Assembly: GCA_031308135.1 (NCBI GenBank)
Contig: JAHLJT010009419.1
Span: 36,077,221 to 36,141,220, forward strand
Direction: 5' to 3'
DNA: 64,000 nt
DNA from: Acheta domesticus
Lineage: Eukaryota > Arthropoda > Insecta > Orthoptera > Gryllidae
The notes below the pieces were generated by a model. The model was not told the DNA's origin. It was given only the letters and a program-made list of their open reading frames with translations, and ran no database searches. Shown in pieces: positions 45,506 to 57,144 of this stretch; position 1 is the first letter of the stretch; each line of letters opens with the position of its first letter. Position numbers and translations under genes: made by a program.

Positions 45506-47272
45506 TTTAAAATTGCACATATTGGACGCATTATTGCACGAAAACTACCAAAATTTTGAAAAACATTTACACGCCCTTTATGAAAGAACGCAATATGCAG
45601 AACAAATTTTATTTGAAGAAAAAAATCTCTACCTTCAATTTTGTAGTTGGAGAAAGACGCCGAAAAAATTCAAACTTTCACAATTTTCGAAAATTCAGAG
45701 TTATCTCTGAAAATAGGACCTATGCCATGTTAATAAGTGTATTTTACTCTATTCATACAAGAAATTTAAAGAAAAAATTTGAAGCAGTTTTTGAAAAAAT
45801 TTAGAAAATCCCCGGCGGGCTTCAGATAAAGTACCTCCAAATTTTGAAGAATCTTTTTCAAAATCTCAAAACTTCGACCAGAATCAGATCGACCGGGGAA
45901 TATTCATTTTGGAAGAAATCGTACGTATGGGTTAGGCGCTAGCTGTGTTCACGGACGGACGGACGGACGGACGGACGGACGGACGGACGGACGGACGGAC
46001 GGACGGACGGACGGACGGACGGACGGACGGACGGACGGACGGACGGACGGACGGACGGACGGACGGACGGACGGACGGACGGACGGACGGACGGACGGAC
46101 GGACGGACGGACGGACGGACGGACGGACGGACGGACGGACGGACGGACGGACGGACGGACGGACGGACGGACGGACGGACGGACGGACGGACGGACGGAC
46201 GGACGGACGGACGGACGGACGGACGGACGGACGGACGGACGGACGGACGGACGGACGGACGGACGGACGGACGGACGGACGGACGGACGGACGGACGGAC
46301 GGACGGACGGACGGACGGACGGACGGACGGACGGACGGACGGACGGACGGACGGACGGACGGACGGACGGACGGACGGACGGACGGACGGACGGACGGAC
46401 GGACGGACGGACGGACGGACGGACGGACGGACGGACGGACGGACGGACGGACGGACGGACGGACGGACGGACGGACGGACGGACGGACGGACGGACGGAC
46501 GGACGGACGGACGGACGGACGGACGGACGGACGGACGGACGGACGGACGGACGGACGGACGGACGGACGGACGGACGGACGGACGGACGGACGGACGGAC
46601 GGACGGACGGACGGACGGACGGACGGACGGACGGACGGACGGACGGACGGACGGACGGACGGACGGACGGACGGACGGACGGACGGACGGACGGACGGAC
46701 GGACGGACGGACGGACGGACGGACGGACGGACGGACGGACGGACGGACGGACGGACGGACGGACGGACGGACGGACGGACGGACGGACGGACGGACGGAC
46801 GGACGGACGGACGGACGGACGGACGGACGGACGGACGGACGGACGGACGGACGGACGGACGGACGGACGGACGGACGGACGGACGGACGGACGGACGGAC
46901 GGACGGACGGACGGACGGACGGACGGACGGACGGACGGACGGACGGACGGACGGACGGACGGACGGACGGACGGACGGACGGACGGACGGACGGACGGAC
47001 GGACGGACGGACGGACGGACGGACGGACGGACGGACGTTTTCCTTTCAATTGAGTTTTCGGTATCAAGGACCTAGGGAACAGGGTTTCTGGCACCACGTG
47101 TTAGGGGATTTTTTTTCTATATTTAGCAACTAATTTTATCCACTTTTTCGATATCACGGCCCGGCAATGAATTTTTTTGCCGCCGAAAATTGGCCATTTT
47201 TTCGCGCAGCATGACGTAACATTCCGTATACTACGTATATCACTCCGTGTATACGTACGTATACGGGAAAGT
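45506..47272 (-). mobile_element. HLR outer copy, 5' part carrying the giant (GGAC)n array
   Basis: Continues 42106-43001. Holds the last 305-bp unit, the GGCGCTAGCTGTGTTCACGG lead-in, the microsatellite, the TTTTCCTTTCAATTGAGTTT post-block and the terminal GTATACGTACGTATACGGGA.. palindrome ending at 47272. Confidence 0.85.
45952..47036 (+). repeat. Perfect (GGAC)n microsatellite, 1,085 bp, about 271 units
   Basis: Every base is in register with no interruption. Because the unit is 4 bp, all three plus frames read the tetrapeptide TDGR and all minus frames read SVRP, giving two long meaningless ORFs of about 380 codons. It lies at the same site as short GGAC seeds in other HLR copies. Confidence 0.98.
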
Positions 47273-47890
47273 AAAAAAGGTAAACAAACTGATGGCAATA
47301 AACATCTGGGATTGCTTTAATTTGAATATATCATTGCTTAGCATTGGCTACTTACGACACGGGCAGACATGAATGGAATTGTCTTAGGAAAGCATCGCGT
47401 GGCTTACTCTAGAATACAATAATAGTAACAAATGTTTGTAGGTTCTGTTCAATAAATATTTTAAATGTACTTATTGAAAATCCATTTTTGTTCAAAATGA
47501 TAGCCACGATACAAGTCAGCATAAACGTAAATGATGAACACTTCCAACATTTATGAAAAACCAGCTGAACTACCTGGCGTTGCCCAGGCATTCATTACAG
47601 TAATTTTTTAGCCAGGAGGAGGAATTCTATTTATTTATGCCCTGCAGTGTGGCCTATTTATCTCTAATTGTATATCTGCCCCTGTTTTGTCTTGCTCCCT
47701 CTTTGGAAATTTCAGATGTGCCTCGTTCACTTTCCTATTAAAGTTTACATTTTTCTTGTTGGGAGTTTTAGCTCCCAAACATTTCTCACTTTATAACTAA
47801 AAACAATCAAGAAATCTGAATTATTAATACAAAATACTTGTAAAATACTTCTCGACTCACGTACATTCTTTTTGTGGAATTTTATATTTC
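47273..47890. other. Spacer, no gene
   Basis: AT-rich. It is not recognisable as the missing Helitron 5' part. Confidence 0.4.
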
Positions 47891-48168
47891 ACCCTCGGTG
47901 GCTCATTGGTTCGCGTGCTCGCTTTCCACGGCGCAACCTCGAATTCGATTCCCACCAGGGTAAGTTGGAACTGTGCGCCTTTCTTACAAATGTCTCAGTA
48001 TCGATTGCTGTGTGACGATGCAAAAGCCCATCCTAAGGTTAAGAAGAGCGGTAAAGTATACGGTAAAAGGATGTTCTCGTGCTAACCGCTCGAACTCCTT
48101 ATCCCATGGCCGAGAGCTGTCACCGCTAGTCAGCTAAGTAGCAGCTAATAGCAGGCCGTCGAGGGCGT
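47891..48168 (+). mobile_element. tRNA-derived SINE
   Basis: The head ACCCTCGGTGGCTCATTGG has an A box and GAATTCGATTCCC a B box, about 45 bp apart, followed by an unrelated body to about 48168 and an AT-rich end. It is a different family from the SINE at 29748. Confidence 0.75.
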
Positions 48169-49434
48169 TTTATATATTATACCAATACTTTAAATAAATT
48201 GCCAAATTGTAAAACTAACTCTTTTTTATATTTTTTCGTCTATAGTACCTATAGTATTTGTAAAGAAAGATTAAAAAATGTATCTCTTGCCAAGTCGTGA
48301 CCTTGACGGGACTTACAGTTTTAAGGGGAGTATACGAAAACCCGAGACTTTTCGCATGGGTACGCCAGTAAACAGATCCAGACGAATATAGATATCATAA
48401 CGGATTTGATGAATCATAATCATAAAAGTAAATTAAAATATCTATGCTTAAATGTAATTGCCGGTTTCTATAATTATTTTGAAGACGACAGAAGTACGTG
48501 TGTTTAAAGACCTATGTGCATGACATGTAGTATAAAACTTATTTGTTTAGGTAAATCAATTGATCATATCATCGCAACATAACAGCAATACTAATCCACC
48601 CCAAACATTATACAAATTGACATTGTACTGAACCACTTAACAAAACAATATTAGCTTCATTATTTGATGGATATTTCAAGATCCATAGTATCTAGCATTT
48701 CAAGTGCTAGATACTACGGATCTTGAAATGTGAATAATAGAAACCAAGGAGTTCCAGAATTTTGTTATTAGATTATACCTAAATATTTTAGATAAATTAT
48801 TTTTTTCCAGTTTTTATAGAAAAAATAGATGAATTAATTCACCGGGAGTAACTGACATGCGAAACAACAGCACAGATTAGTCTTAATATGTAAATGACCA
48901 TTGCTTAATTACATACCACTTTATTAGTCCCCTGCCCATATCGAAGAAAAATGTTCAACAGGGTTGACCAAAATATAGAAATATTTTCAATTTTACCAAT
49001 TTGAACATTAGAGATGTGTAAACAGTCAAATCGAGAGTCATAACGAAAAGCTGCCCAACTTCCTAGAGAATTATTCACATTTGCTTCCTTCTTTACAGTA
49101 TTGTTTTCAATTGTGCATGTTATTCTCCAAGTCGCTCTTGCCTCTGAGTAGCCGATTCAGAATTTAAATAGGCTGCCGATCTCTTAGCATTTGTATTCTA
49201 TTTTGACAACTGAAACTTTCGTTTCGGCATTGTTTCAAACAATTCAATGTTTACAAATTTCTATAAAAGAAGAGGTTGTTTTAAAAATAAACGATACCTC
49301 TATACGATGTTTACATTTATTTATTTACGTCAAAAACAGTTAAAAACTGCGTATGACGAGCTATGGGGAGAAGTGAATTTTGTGCACGTTTTCATAATTC
49401 TGTGGTCTGTGTGCTATTCGATCACATCAGAGGG
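48169..49434. other. No gene; one strong hairpin inside
   Basis: AT-rich. Apart from the hairpin at 48673-48729 nothing is recognised. Confidence 0.4.
48673..48729. repeat. 57-bp hairpin, 25-bp stem
   Basis: ATTTCAAGATCCATAGTATC.. and its reverse complement with one mismatch flank a 7-base loop (TTTCAAG). Confidence 0.9.
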
Positions 49435-49490
49435 ACATTCACATTGAATGTTCAGAACAATATTTGCATTTTCCAGTCTGTCCATAATCA
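49435..49490 (-). mobile_element. 56-bp fragment of the P-type transposase gene
   Basis: Identical over 56 bp to 50389-50444, which lies just before the C-terminus of the P-element-like transposase. The flanks do not match. Confidence 0.8.
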
Positions 49491-50234
49491 TCTGAGCGTC
49501 ACGTGCTGTCACGTACTGTACATTGTACATTACTGTATATTTCGTACTTTTAACTGTCTAAATACTTTCAAACTCAGATGTTTTCTTGCCACAATTTGTA
49601 TAGAGCACGGAGTAAGGAAAATGTTTGTACATTGACGTTCTTTACTGCTTTCAGTACGTATTTCGTTCAAATGTTACACCAACGTTCAGAAGTAACAAAT
49701 CACCGACGTTTACTCACGGAATTTTCATAGCGTTATTCAAACCCCAATGAATTTCGTAATAATTCTGGAAATCAGTAGATCTCAGACGTCATTCTCTCGT
49801 GACGCGCAGCTAAACTATTGACATTGATCGACTATTGAATCTATGATGTAAAGCCAGGCGAAAAATGTCCGGAAGAGTAATTATTTTGTAAATATATTAA
49901 AAAAAGATTTATGGTTATAAATCATAGCCTATAGTACTCCAGACATGGCCATCTCGAATAGCAGGCCATAGCATACCTTGCGTGACGTCACGAGCTGAGT
50001 GCAACGCGCTGGCAGTGCCCGATTCGGTCCTCAATTACTCAACAGACTTTTTCGAAGCGCAGCTTCTTTAGTTACTAGAGAAAATATTTGATTTAATGTT
50101 CTGCAAAGAAATTAGGATCCAAACGGTATATACACAAGGGAAAATAGCGATACAAAAACAATTATCAAACACATTGAGACAGAAATGTTTTTTATTACAA
50201 GAAATGAAACATTACAATAACAATTTTTTGAAAA
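49491..50234. other. No gene recognised
   Basis: May include the terminal region of the P-type element, but no terminal inverted repeat could be paired with the right side. Confidence 0.35.
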
Positions 50235-52296
50235 TTAGCTATTATTTTCATAATTAAGTGCTGCAATTTTCCTCTTGTTAGTCTTTGTCGTGTTCAGAAA
50301 ATCATTTTTTACTTTGGTATAATTATTTAATAAAATATTGGTCATAATACTGCAACACTTTTTGGCTAATTTCTTCATTGAAACCCCACATTCACATTGA
50401 ATGTTCAGAACAATATTTGCATTTTCCAGTCTGTCCATAATCAACTTTATAATTATCTGTTTTTGATTTAATTGAGAAAAGAAGAGGGATTCATATTCTG
50501 AATTGATTCAGGTTTGGAAAACTTGAAATGCATTAATACAAATTTCCACAGGGAATTCGTTTGGATAAATAAGGCCTCCCTGATCAATAATTTTTAGATA
50601 GTCTCCAGCATCGTATGGGAGTCCTTCAAATTGAAATTCTTTGTTGGGGACAGTTAAAAACTCTTTACAGAATGCACACTGGTTGTTCTGGAGTGCCCCT
50701 CTGCTAACATTTCCTCCAATGAATGCCAATGCTTCCAAATCATCATGGATAAGTCTACAAAATCTGCATCAAGAATAACTGATTTTAAATTTGCTTCCAC
50801 TTCAGGATATTCAAGATCATCTGAGTTAGAACAAGTAAATGACAGCTCTTTCAAGTTAAATTCTCTCTTTAAGAAAGATCTCAGCCTAATTAAACTAAGA
50901 AATTTAAATTTTCTCTCAGATTCTAAAATTTGTTGTACAGAAACATGAAAATTAGCCCCACTAAGCTATCTATATTTACCAAAACGGCTTTCTAATTTAT
51001 CTGTTTGAAATGACCCCAAAAGAACGTATTTTAATGAATCTTTTTGTAGTAGATGTTCAATCAATTTTAAATGAGCTTTTGTTGTGTGAGAAAGAGCAGT
51101 ATGGGTGTCTGTAATGAGCTTGCCTGGACGAGTGCGACTGTCTTTACTAGTTCTAGATGATTTTACTTTATTCCAAGCATTTAACCACTCACGAAATTTC
51201 GCAAAAACAAGTAAGATGCATGATTGGTTAAAGTGATAGGCTCATGGTAAACATCTCTCAGGTGAATACCTTAACTGGGATGTTTCCCATTCACAATTTT
51301 CCACCAGATAAGACAAATTTTTAAGAACATTTTGGTGCCTTCCGTCTCAACATGTTTATGTAGCGCAGCAATAGTCTTTTCATCAAAATGGCGAAGAGCA
51401 TGGACTACGTTCTGTCTTTCAGTTGAAGATGGATACAGGGCTTTTTGATTAAGAGCAGGAGCTATTTTCACTACCCGATATTTTTCTTGCCAGTATAAAT
51501 CTTTCAGTTGTTTTACTGAAGCTCTTTCAATTATTTTAAAGTCATTAAAGTTCGGAAATTCAAAAGTCTGATCTGCATCATGTTGATTAAGCCAATTATT
51601 TCTAATGACCTTTAATAAATGTACTGAATCATATAGCAAGAACAAGTCTTGATCAGGACACACAGGATTTTTAACTATAACTTCAAAGCTACCACCAGCA
51701 AGAGCCATAAATAAACATTTGTTAACTCTGTGGTTATCTGATATTAAAGCAATTACCTTATAGCCACAATCTTCTAGAAGAGCAAGAACTTGTCTACAGA
51801 AACAAATTAAATCATCACCATTTTGATTTTTAACAGGAAATAAAGCAGCAACATCTCTGTTTTTAGAATACAGAGAGGACAGCATAAATGTTTGTATAGA
51901 TGTTGCTGCTTCTTCACAATTTGAAGCTTGAACTACCTCCTTGAATTCTACCTCCTTTGTAAGATAACTGGTTTCTGCAATTAATTTCATCAATCATGAG
52001 AATAACTTCCCATTCATGCTCTTGTAACTGTTTTTTTTCTTGTTAAATTTAGCATGATTGGGATTCGTTCCTGATTGGTTGGGTCCTATGTGTAGTGAAC
52101 ATTTTTTAAATACATTGGATGAGGAAGTGTTAAAACTGCAGAGTCCCTCAAATCACAGTGCTGAAGTTTCTCCAAGAAACATTGAAAAAACCCAAATCAT
52201 TGTTTCAGGAGAGTATGACGGTCTATTCACTCCCAATAATTGTAACTGCTCATGAAGAAATAACAGCTTCTTAGCTTTAAAACTTCCACCACACTC
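50235..52296 (-). pseudogene. P-element/THAP9-type transposase, catalytic and C-terminal part
   Basis: Frame 51271-51993 holds the RNase-H-like catalytic region: VAALFPVKNQNGDDL, DCGYKVIALISDNHRVNK, LLYDSVHLLKVIRNNWLN, KALYPSSTERQNVVHALRHF. Further left come SHTTKAHLKLIEHLLQKDSL and the hallmark FQTDKLESRFGKYR*LSG, where a TAG replaces the expected codon, then FHVSVQQILESE. Frames 50654-50854 and 50508-50738 give the Cys-containing C-terminus (C-x-x-C..GGLIYP). Upstream coding at 52000-52296 (KKLLFLHEQLQLLG) continues across an inserted R1 LINE to 54294. Stops and frameshifts make it inactive. Confidence 0.9.
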
Positions 52297-52316
52297 TTCA
52301 CCCTCACAAGTCCCAC

Positions 52317-54273
52317 TTTTTTTTAGTTTTTACGAGGCAAACTAAGAATCCATCATGAACACTTGGGAGGCGCCGCTCTCCCGAAGTAGTGTGAGACTCC
52401 TACTCATTAAACTCACTAACCCTTTCTAATCGACGTGATTACTGCCCCGGAACCGCGTTAGCATTACTTCAAGGCAGTGTCGATTCTAATTGCCCTTCCG
52501 GGCTTCTCTCTCTATTTAGTTTCGCCTTGAGTTTATTAACTCGTCACTGTCACTATTTTTGCACTCCGCAAAGGCTGCTACTGCACACCAAGATTGGACG
52601 GTGCGCAGCATCAAAGTGATGATGTTTCCTGGTGTTATTTGCTCTGCGCCTAATTCGTTGCGTAGACGAATTCTTTCTTCCATCTTTCGCACGTGAAGAA
52701 AGTGTGTAGTGCGTCATCATCATTATTGCAGTAGAGACATTTAGGGCTGCTGACTTTCTGCATTTTGTGGGGATACTTTCTGAAACGTGCATGGCCGCTA
52801 AGAAGCTGTGTAAGTTAATAGTTAACCTCCTCATGCTCGCGATTTAGCCATATGTCCAGTCGAGGGATCAGTCTTTTCGTCCATTTTCCATAATTCCCAT
52901 CTTCCCATCTTTGCTGCCAACTCTCGAAGAGTACTTGGCGTGCTACCTTCTTTGCTTCGCCCCTGCCGTTAACTATTTGATTGCACCAGATGTCTCGGCG
53001 TTCTTGAGCGAGAAGATCTATTGGGGGAGTGCCCGCTATCACTAATACCGCTGCTTCAGACACTGTGCGGTATGCACACGAGACCCTCAGTGCTCCACGT
53101 CTTTGCACAGCCGCGTTTGCGGTACTTCTCTATTTCTAGAGCTTTGGCCCATATTTCTGCTCCGTAAAGTAAAATTGATGTCATTACTGACATAAGGAGG
53201 CACCGCTTACTACATTTTGGCCCGTTAGTATTTGCCATCAAGCGGCTTAGTGCTTTTGTGGATTCCGCGGCCTTGTCTGCTGCTCGCTGTATATGAGGCC
53301 AGTAGCTCAACTTTGTGTTAAGTATGCCCCCCCAATACTTCACACTTGATGCAGTTTGAATATCTGTATCTCCGACCCTGAGTGTGACACCCGTCTGTAT
53401 ACGTTTCCTTGTAAAAACAACGATTTGGGTCTTTGCTTTTGCAAGTGATAGAGAGTGCTCGTTCATCCATCTTTTTATGCGTCGCATTGCTTCATTTAGA
53501 TGACGTTGTGCCTCCTCTACGGTATGCGCTGTGATGAGCACACCCACATCGTCAGCGTATGCAACGAGCTCCGTATCTCTGGGCATTTCCAATCTCCGAA
53601 AGTCGTCGTACGTGACATTCCATAGATACGATCCTAGAATCGAACCTTGTGCAGCGCCTCCTGACAGTGCTTTGGTTCTTTGGCCTTGGTCTGTATCGTA
53701 TAGGAGTGTGCGATCCTTTAACGAATTTTTCATGACACGCTTCAAGTGTACTGGTAGCTTAAATCTTCTCTCGAGAGCATTGAGCATGTCACTCCATCTG
53801 GCAGAGTTGAATGCGTTCTTGACGTCTAAAATAGCAAGTAGCGTGAGCTTCCGGGAGTGGTGATTTCCGGACTGGGCCCTCTCTATTGTGCAGACTACCG
53901 ATGCAATTGCGTGGATAGTGGAATGCCCTTTTCAGAATCCGTGTTGTCGTTGGGACAGCCCCCCTGCTGCTTCTATTGCTTTCAGTAGCCGAGGTTGTAG
54001 CAGCTTCTCGAATACCTTTCCAGCCGTATCTAACATGCACAATGGTCTATATGATGACGGCGAGTTTATTTCTCCTTTAGCCTTGTTGATGAGGGTCAAC
54101 CTAGCAATCTTCCATCGGGTGCTGAAGACGCCATGTTTCAGGCAGTCGTTGTACATATCTAGCATCAAGCCATGACATGCTTTGTGCGCTGCTTTCAGCG
54201 CTTCTGCTGGTATGCTGTCAGGTCTTGGTGCTTTTCTGTTTTTAAGCGATTCGACCGTCTGTGAAAGCTCGCT
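52317..54273 (-). pseudogene. R1-clade LINE inserted in the P-type transposase gene
   Basis: 5'-truncated. From right to left: KNRKAPRPDSIPAEALK, SSYRPLCMLDTAGKVFEKLL, GLSQRQHGF; then FKLPVHLKRVMKNSLKDRTL, GAAQGSILGSYLWNV, the catalytic VAYADDVGVLI, LSLAKAKTQIVVFTRKR. The R1-typical C-terminus follows (AYRTVSEAAVLVIAGTPPID) with a CCHC-like end near 52700. The junction near 53900 is frameshifted. A short A-rich tail is at 52317-52332. Target duplications of about 20 bp at 52297-52316 and 54274-54293 differ at 3 positions. Confidence 0.9.
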
Positions 54274-54293
54274 TTCACAGTCACAAGTCTCAC

Positions 54294-55145
54294 TACAAGC
54301 ACTGCAATTTATATCACTCACACATTGTTTAAGAACTACACACCCCACACACAAATGCCAACTTTCTCTTTACAGTAGATGTACTAAGACTCCACGCTTT
54401 AAAATGATTAAATAGATTTGTACATTTTTTCATCCACGTATCACACTGAAAATCTTTCCCTAAAAAACTGGAGCCTTTCAAAGGCACATCTTCACCTTCG
54501 CAAAACACTTTAACAGTCAAATCACTATTGACAACTAGAACAACATCCACTTTTTTGCAATGTGGATTATATTTTACGAAATGAAACGATTCTTCATACT
54601 TGATAGCAGTCCAGTCTCCGATTTCACAATTTAATTTTGTAGTGTAGAGCTTTGAAAAATCTTCAAATGACTCTTCCTTGTCTTCTTGCAAGAATTGCTG
54701 AAATTCTAAGTCACTCCTTTCTTCTAATCTCGCACTCCTAACAGCTGGATCAACTCGAGGTGGTGGTGGCTGAGATGTGTTGACGGTTGATTCTCAAATA
54801 TTGTGGGATAAGCATTCTTGGTTAAAACAAGGTTTTTCCTTGGTACTCTCAGAACACTTCCATCTGGTCCCTTGGCAAATCCTCTTTGATTATAAAGTGT
54901 TCTGCAAAATGTTTTATATACACACCAGAATACTGTCCAGGGGACCAAATATCTTCTCTGTGAATACTTCGTATCCACTTTGCTCGACGCTCTGGCTCCT
55001 TGGGAGAGGAAAACACAGAAGTATACTCCTTCTGGTTGCCGTGGTTCGAATTGCATTTTGGCACATTACATGCTCTGCTTTTAAAATTTGGGTCACTCTT
55101 ATGTGTCGGCGGGACGGGGGTGCAGGCGAGGGCGGGGAACACTAC
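54294..55145 (-). pseudogene. P-element/THAP9-type transposase, N-terminal part with THAP domain
   Basis: Frame 54849-55142 encodes a THAP-type zinc finger: CNVPKC (C-x4-C spacing), FSSPKEPERRAKWIRSI, then GVYIKHFAEHFI. The second Cys-x2-His pair is expected as VC..HF, so Tyr replaces the zinc-binding Cys. After a frame break comes KGPDGSVLRVPRKN, a Ser/Pro/His linker, and in 54329-54691 EEFQQFL-like and YTTKLNCEIGDWTAIKYEES. In life THAP would bind the element's ends. Joined to 50235-52296 once the LINE is discounted. Confidence 0.8.
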
Positions 55146-55579
55146 CCTTGTGTCTAAAATTCTATTTTATTTTAACTTACCACTAACGTGCCGCCAGAAT
55201 ATATATATCACTACTTCGTCACCTGTTTCGGACGCGTTTACGATCGGAAATATGTTTCGTAACCGTAAAGAATACTAAATTCTGACAATGACAATTCTTA
55301 CAGTGACAATTCTCCGAAAAAATTTTAATATTTCCTGTGAATTTGAAAGTATTAATTAAAGAATTAGCGTCCTATGTAGGTCATTACATTTATATTATTA
55401 GATTTTTATAATTTTATTTGTTACTAATTTGAATGTAAATCCTAATTTTAAAAATTTATATTTTTGTATACATGTTGAAAATATATTTTAAATTTATTAT
55501 ACGTAAGTTCAAATAGCGGAAGAAAATATTTCTGTTTTTAAACAGTGTCTATGTTCAATACATGCCATAATTATTTATC
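55146..55579. other. No gene; flank of the P-type element
   Basis: AT-rich; no terminal repeat identified. Confidence 0.35.
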
Positions 55580-55925
55580 AAATATCCGTGAATTTCAATT
55601 TAACCATTAAATTTAACGTCGAATTTTATTAATCTCTCTTTAATGTAGGGAAAGTTATATTAAGTTTTATGTACTGATGTATATTAAATCTACATTAATT
55701 TTAATTTAAATATTAAATTTATTGTACAACACATTAATCTCGGTTTACTTTTCCAAGGTACATGTAGTTTAATGTACTCTTACATTAATTTACACAACTC
55801 TACATTGATTTAATTTTAAACATTAAATTTAAGGTATATGTACATTAATATCGCTTTAACGTACACGGTACATTGGATTTAACGTAAAATAGTGCATTAA
55901 ACCACATTAAATTTAATGTAATTTC
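55580..55925. repeat. Region of recurrent (A)CATTAA(A/T)TTTAA motifs
   Basis: TACATTAA/TTTAATGTA-type words occur at least ten times in both orientations with irregular spacing, giving partial palindromes. Looks like degenerate satellite or a MITE terminal array. Confidence 0.5.
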
Positions 55926-55929
55926 TGAT

Positions 55930-56815
55930 AGTGTAAATGTTTTTCCAAGATGAATAATTCCCGGTCGATCTGGCGAGGCGATGCGATTTTGAAAAGCATT
56001 CTTTAAAATTTGGGGGTACTTTACACGAAGCCCCTGAGACATTTTCAAATTTTTCTCAAAACTGCCTCTGAATTCTTCCATTAAATTTCTTGTAGGAATA
56101 GAGCTAAATACATTTGTAAAGGTGGCGTAGGTTTGATTTTCTCGGTTAACTCTACAGGTTTTAAAATTGTAAAATTTTAAATTTCTACTACTACAATATT
56201 AAAGATAGAGATTTTTTCTTCAAATGAAATTTGTTCTCTATAATTAGTCCTTTCAATAAGGTCATGTACATTTTTTGAAACTTTGAATAATTTTCGCGCA
56301 TATTGTGTGAAATACGTGCAACGTTAAAAAATAACATATACAAGATTTTCCCAGAAATAGTTCCAAATTTTTTCTTTAAATTTTCGTTAGGGATAATGCT
56401 GAATGTATGTACTCCATAACTCATAAACGCCATATTGCTCTATTCTTTTGCTTTTTAAAAATTCACAAAACTTTAATTTTTTAACTGAATGCTTTGCCAG
56501 CTGTATAAGTGCATTGTACACTATTCTTACAAGAAATTTAAAGAAAAAAATCGGAGAAGTTTGGAAATCGAACCCAGGCACTCCCGTCAGATGCGCTGAT
56601 TCGGCACATGCTCTAGCCACCTCGGCCATCCAGGTGGGCTTAAGTATTATCGTTATTAATGTGCATATTAACGACATGAGAAATATTTTAAAACATTCGT
56701 GTATTTTTAAAAAATCTCAAAAAAATTAAAATGGTGTTTACGTAATATTAATGAATGCATTCGTGAAAAAATCCAGAAAAAATTGAAGCCATTTTGGAGA
56801 AAATAAAAATCTACA
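55930..56815 (+). mobile_element. HLR copy, 5'- and 3'-truncated
   Basis: Begins at the CCCGGTCGATCTG block (just after the microsatellite in HLR order) and runs through two 305-bp-type units. A tRNA-derived SINE fragment is inserted at 56563-56646. Confidence 0.65.
56563..56646 (-). mobile_element. tRNA-like SINE head
   Basis: On the minus strand: A box TGGCCGAGGTGG, B box GGTTCGATTTCC, 84 bp in all. No acceptor-stem pairing, so not a tRNA gene. Confidence 0.65.
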
Positions 56816-57144
56816 CCACTCAGTGAGCATTGGACTTTTTATAATAAACAAATGTAGTGAGATTCAAGCATACAATCTGGTACACGTAGAATCGCACGAC
56901 TACACAACTAACATCATAAGCTTGTCAATTCCGTACACTCCAGGTGCAACCAGTAGAATGAAATGTGTATGTTACAGAGCCCCACACGTTCTACGTACGT
57001 CTCCGCCTTGCGACGTATCGATTTCGGTGTCTCTGTAGTCATAGAACAGCATTCAATCTTGAAACTACTCTAATCGGTCGCCTTTTCCTTGGCCTTCGTT
57101 GTTGTTGAATTTCGATATATTGTTGTTTCCGTTCTTATGCACAG

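Noticed and set aside
45952..47036. CRISPR-like or minisatellite array
   Set aside because: There are no spacers, the unit is 4 bp and the genome is eukaryotic; it is a simple microsatellite.
45945..47097. Two ORFs of about 380 codons on opposite strands (TDGR and SVRP repeats)
   Set aside because: They are the direct reading of a (GGAC)n array; every frame is open because the unit contains no stop.
48673..48729. Confident microRNA gene call
   Set aside because: A hairpin alone is not enough; the AT-rich context and lack of expression or conservation data leave it a repeat.
56563..56646. tRNA gene on the minus strand
   Set aside because: Cloverleaf pairing is incomplete and the B box is altered; better read as a SINE head inside HLR.
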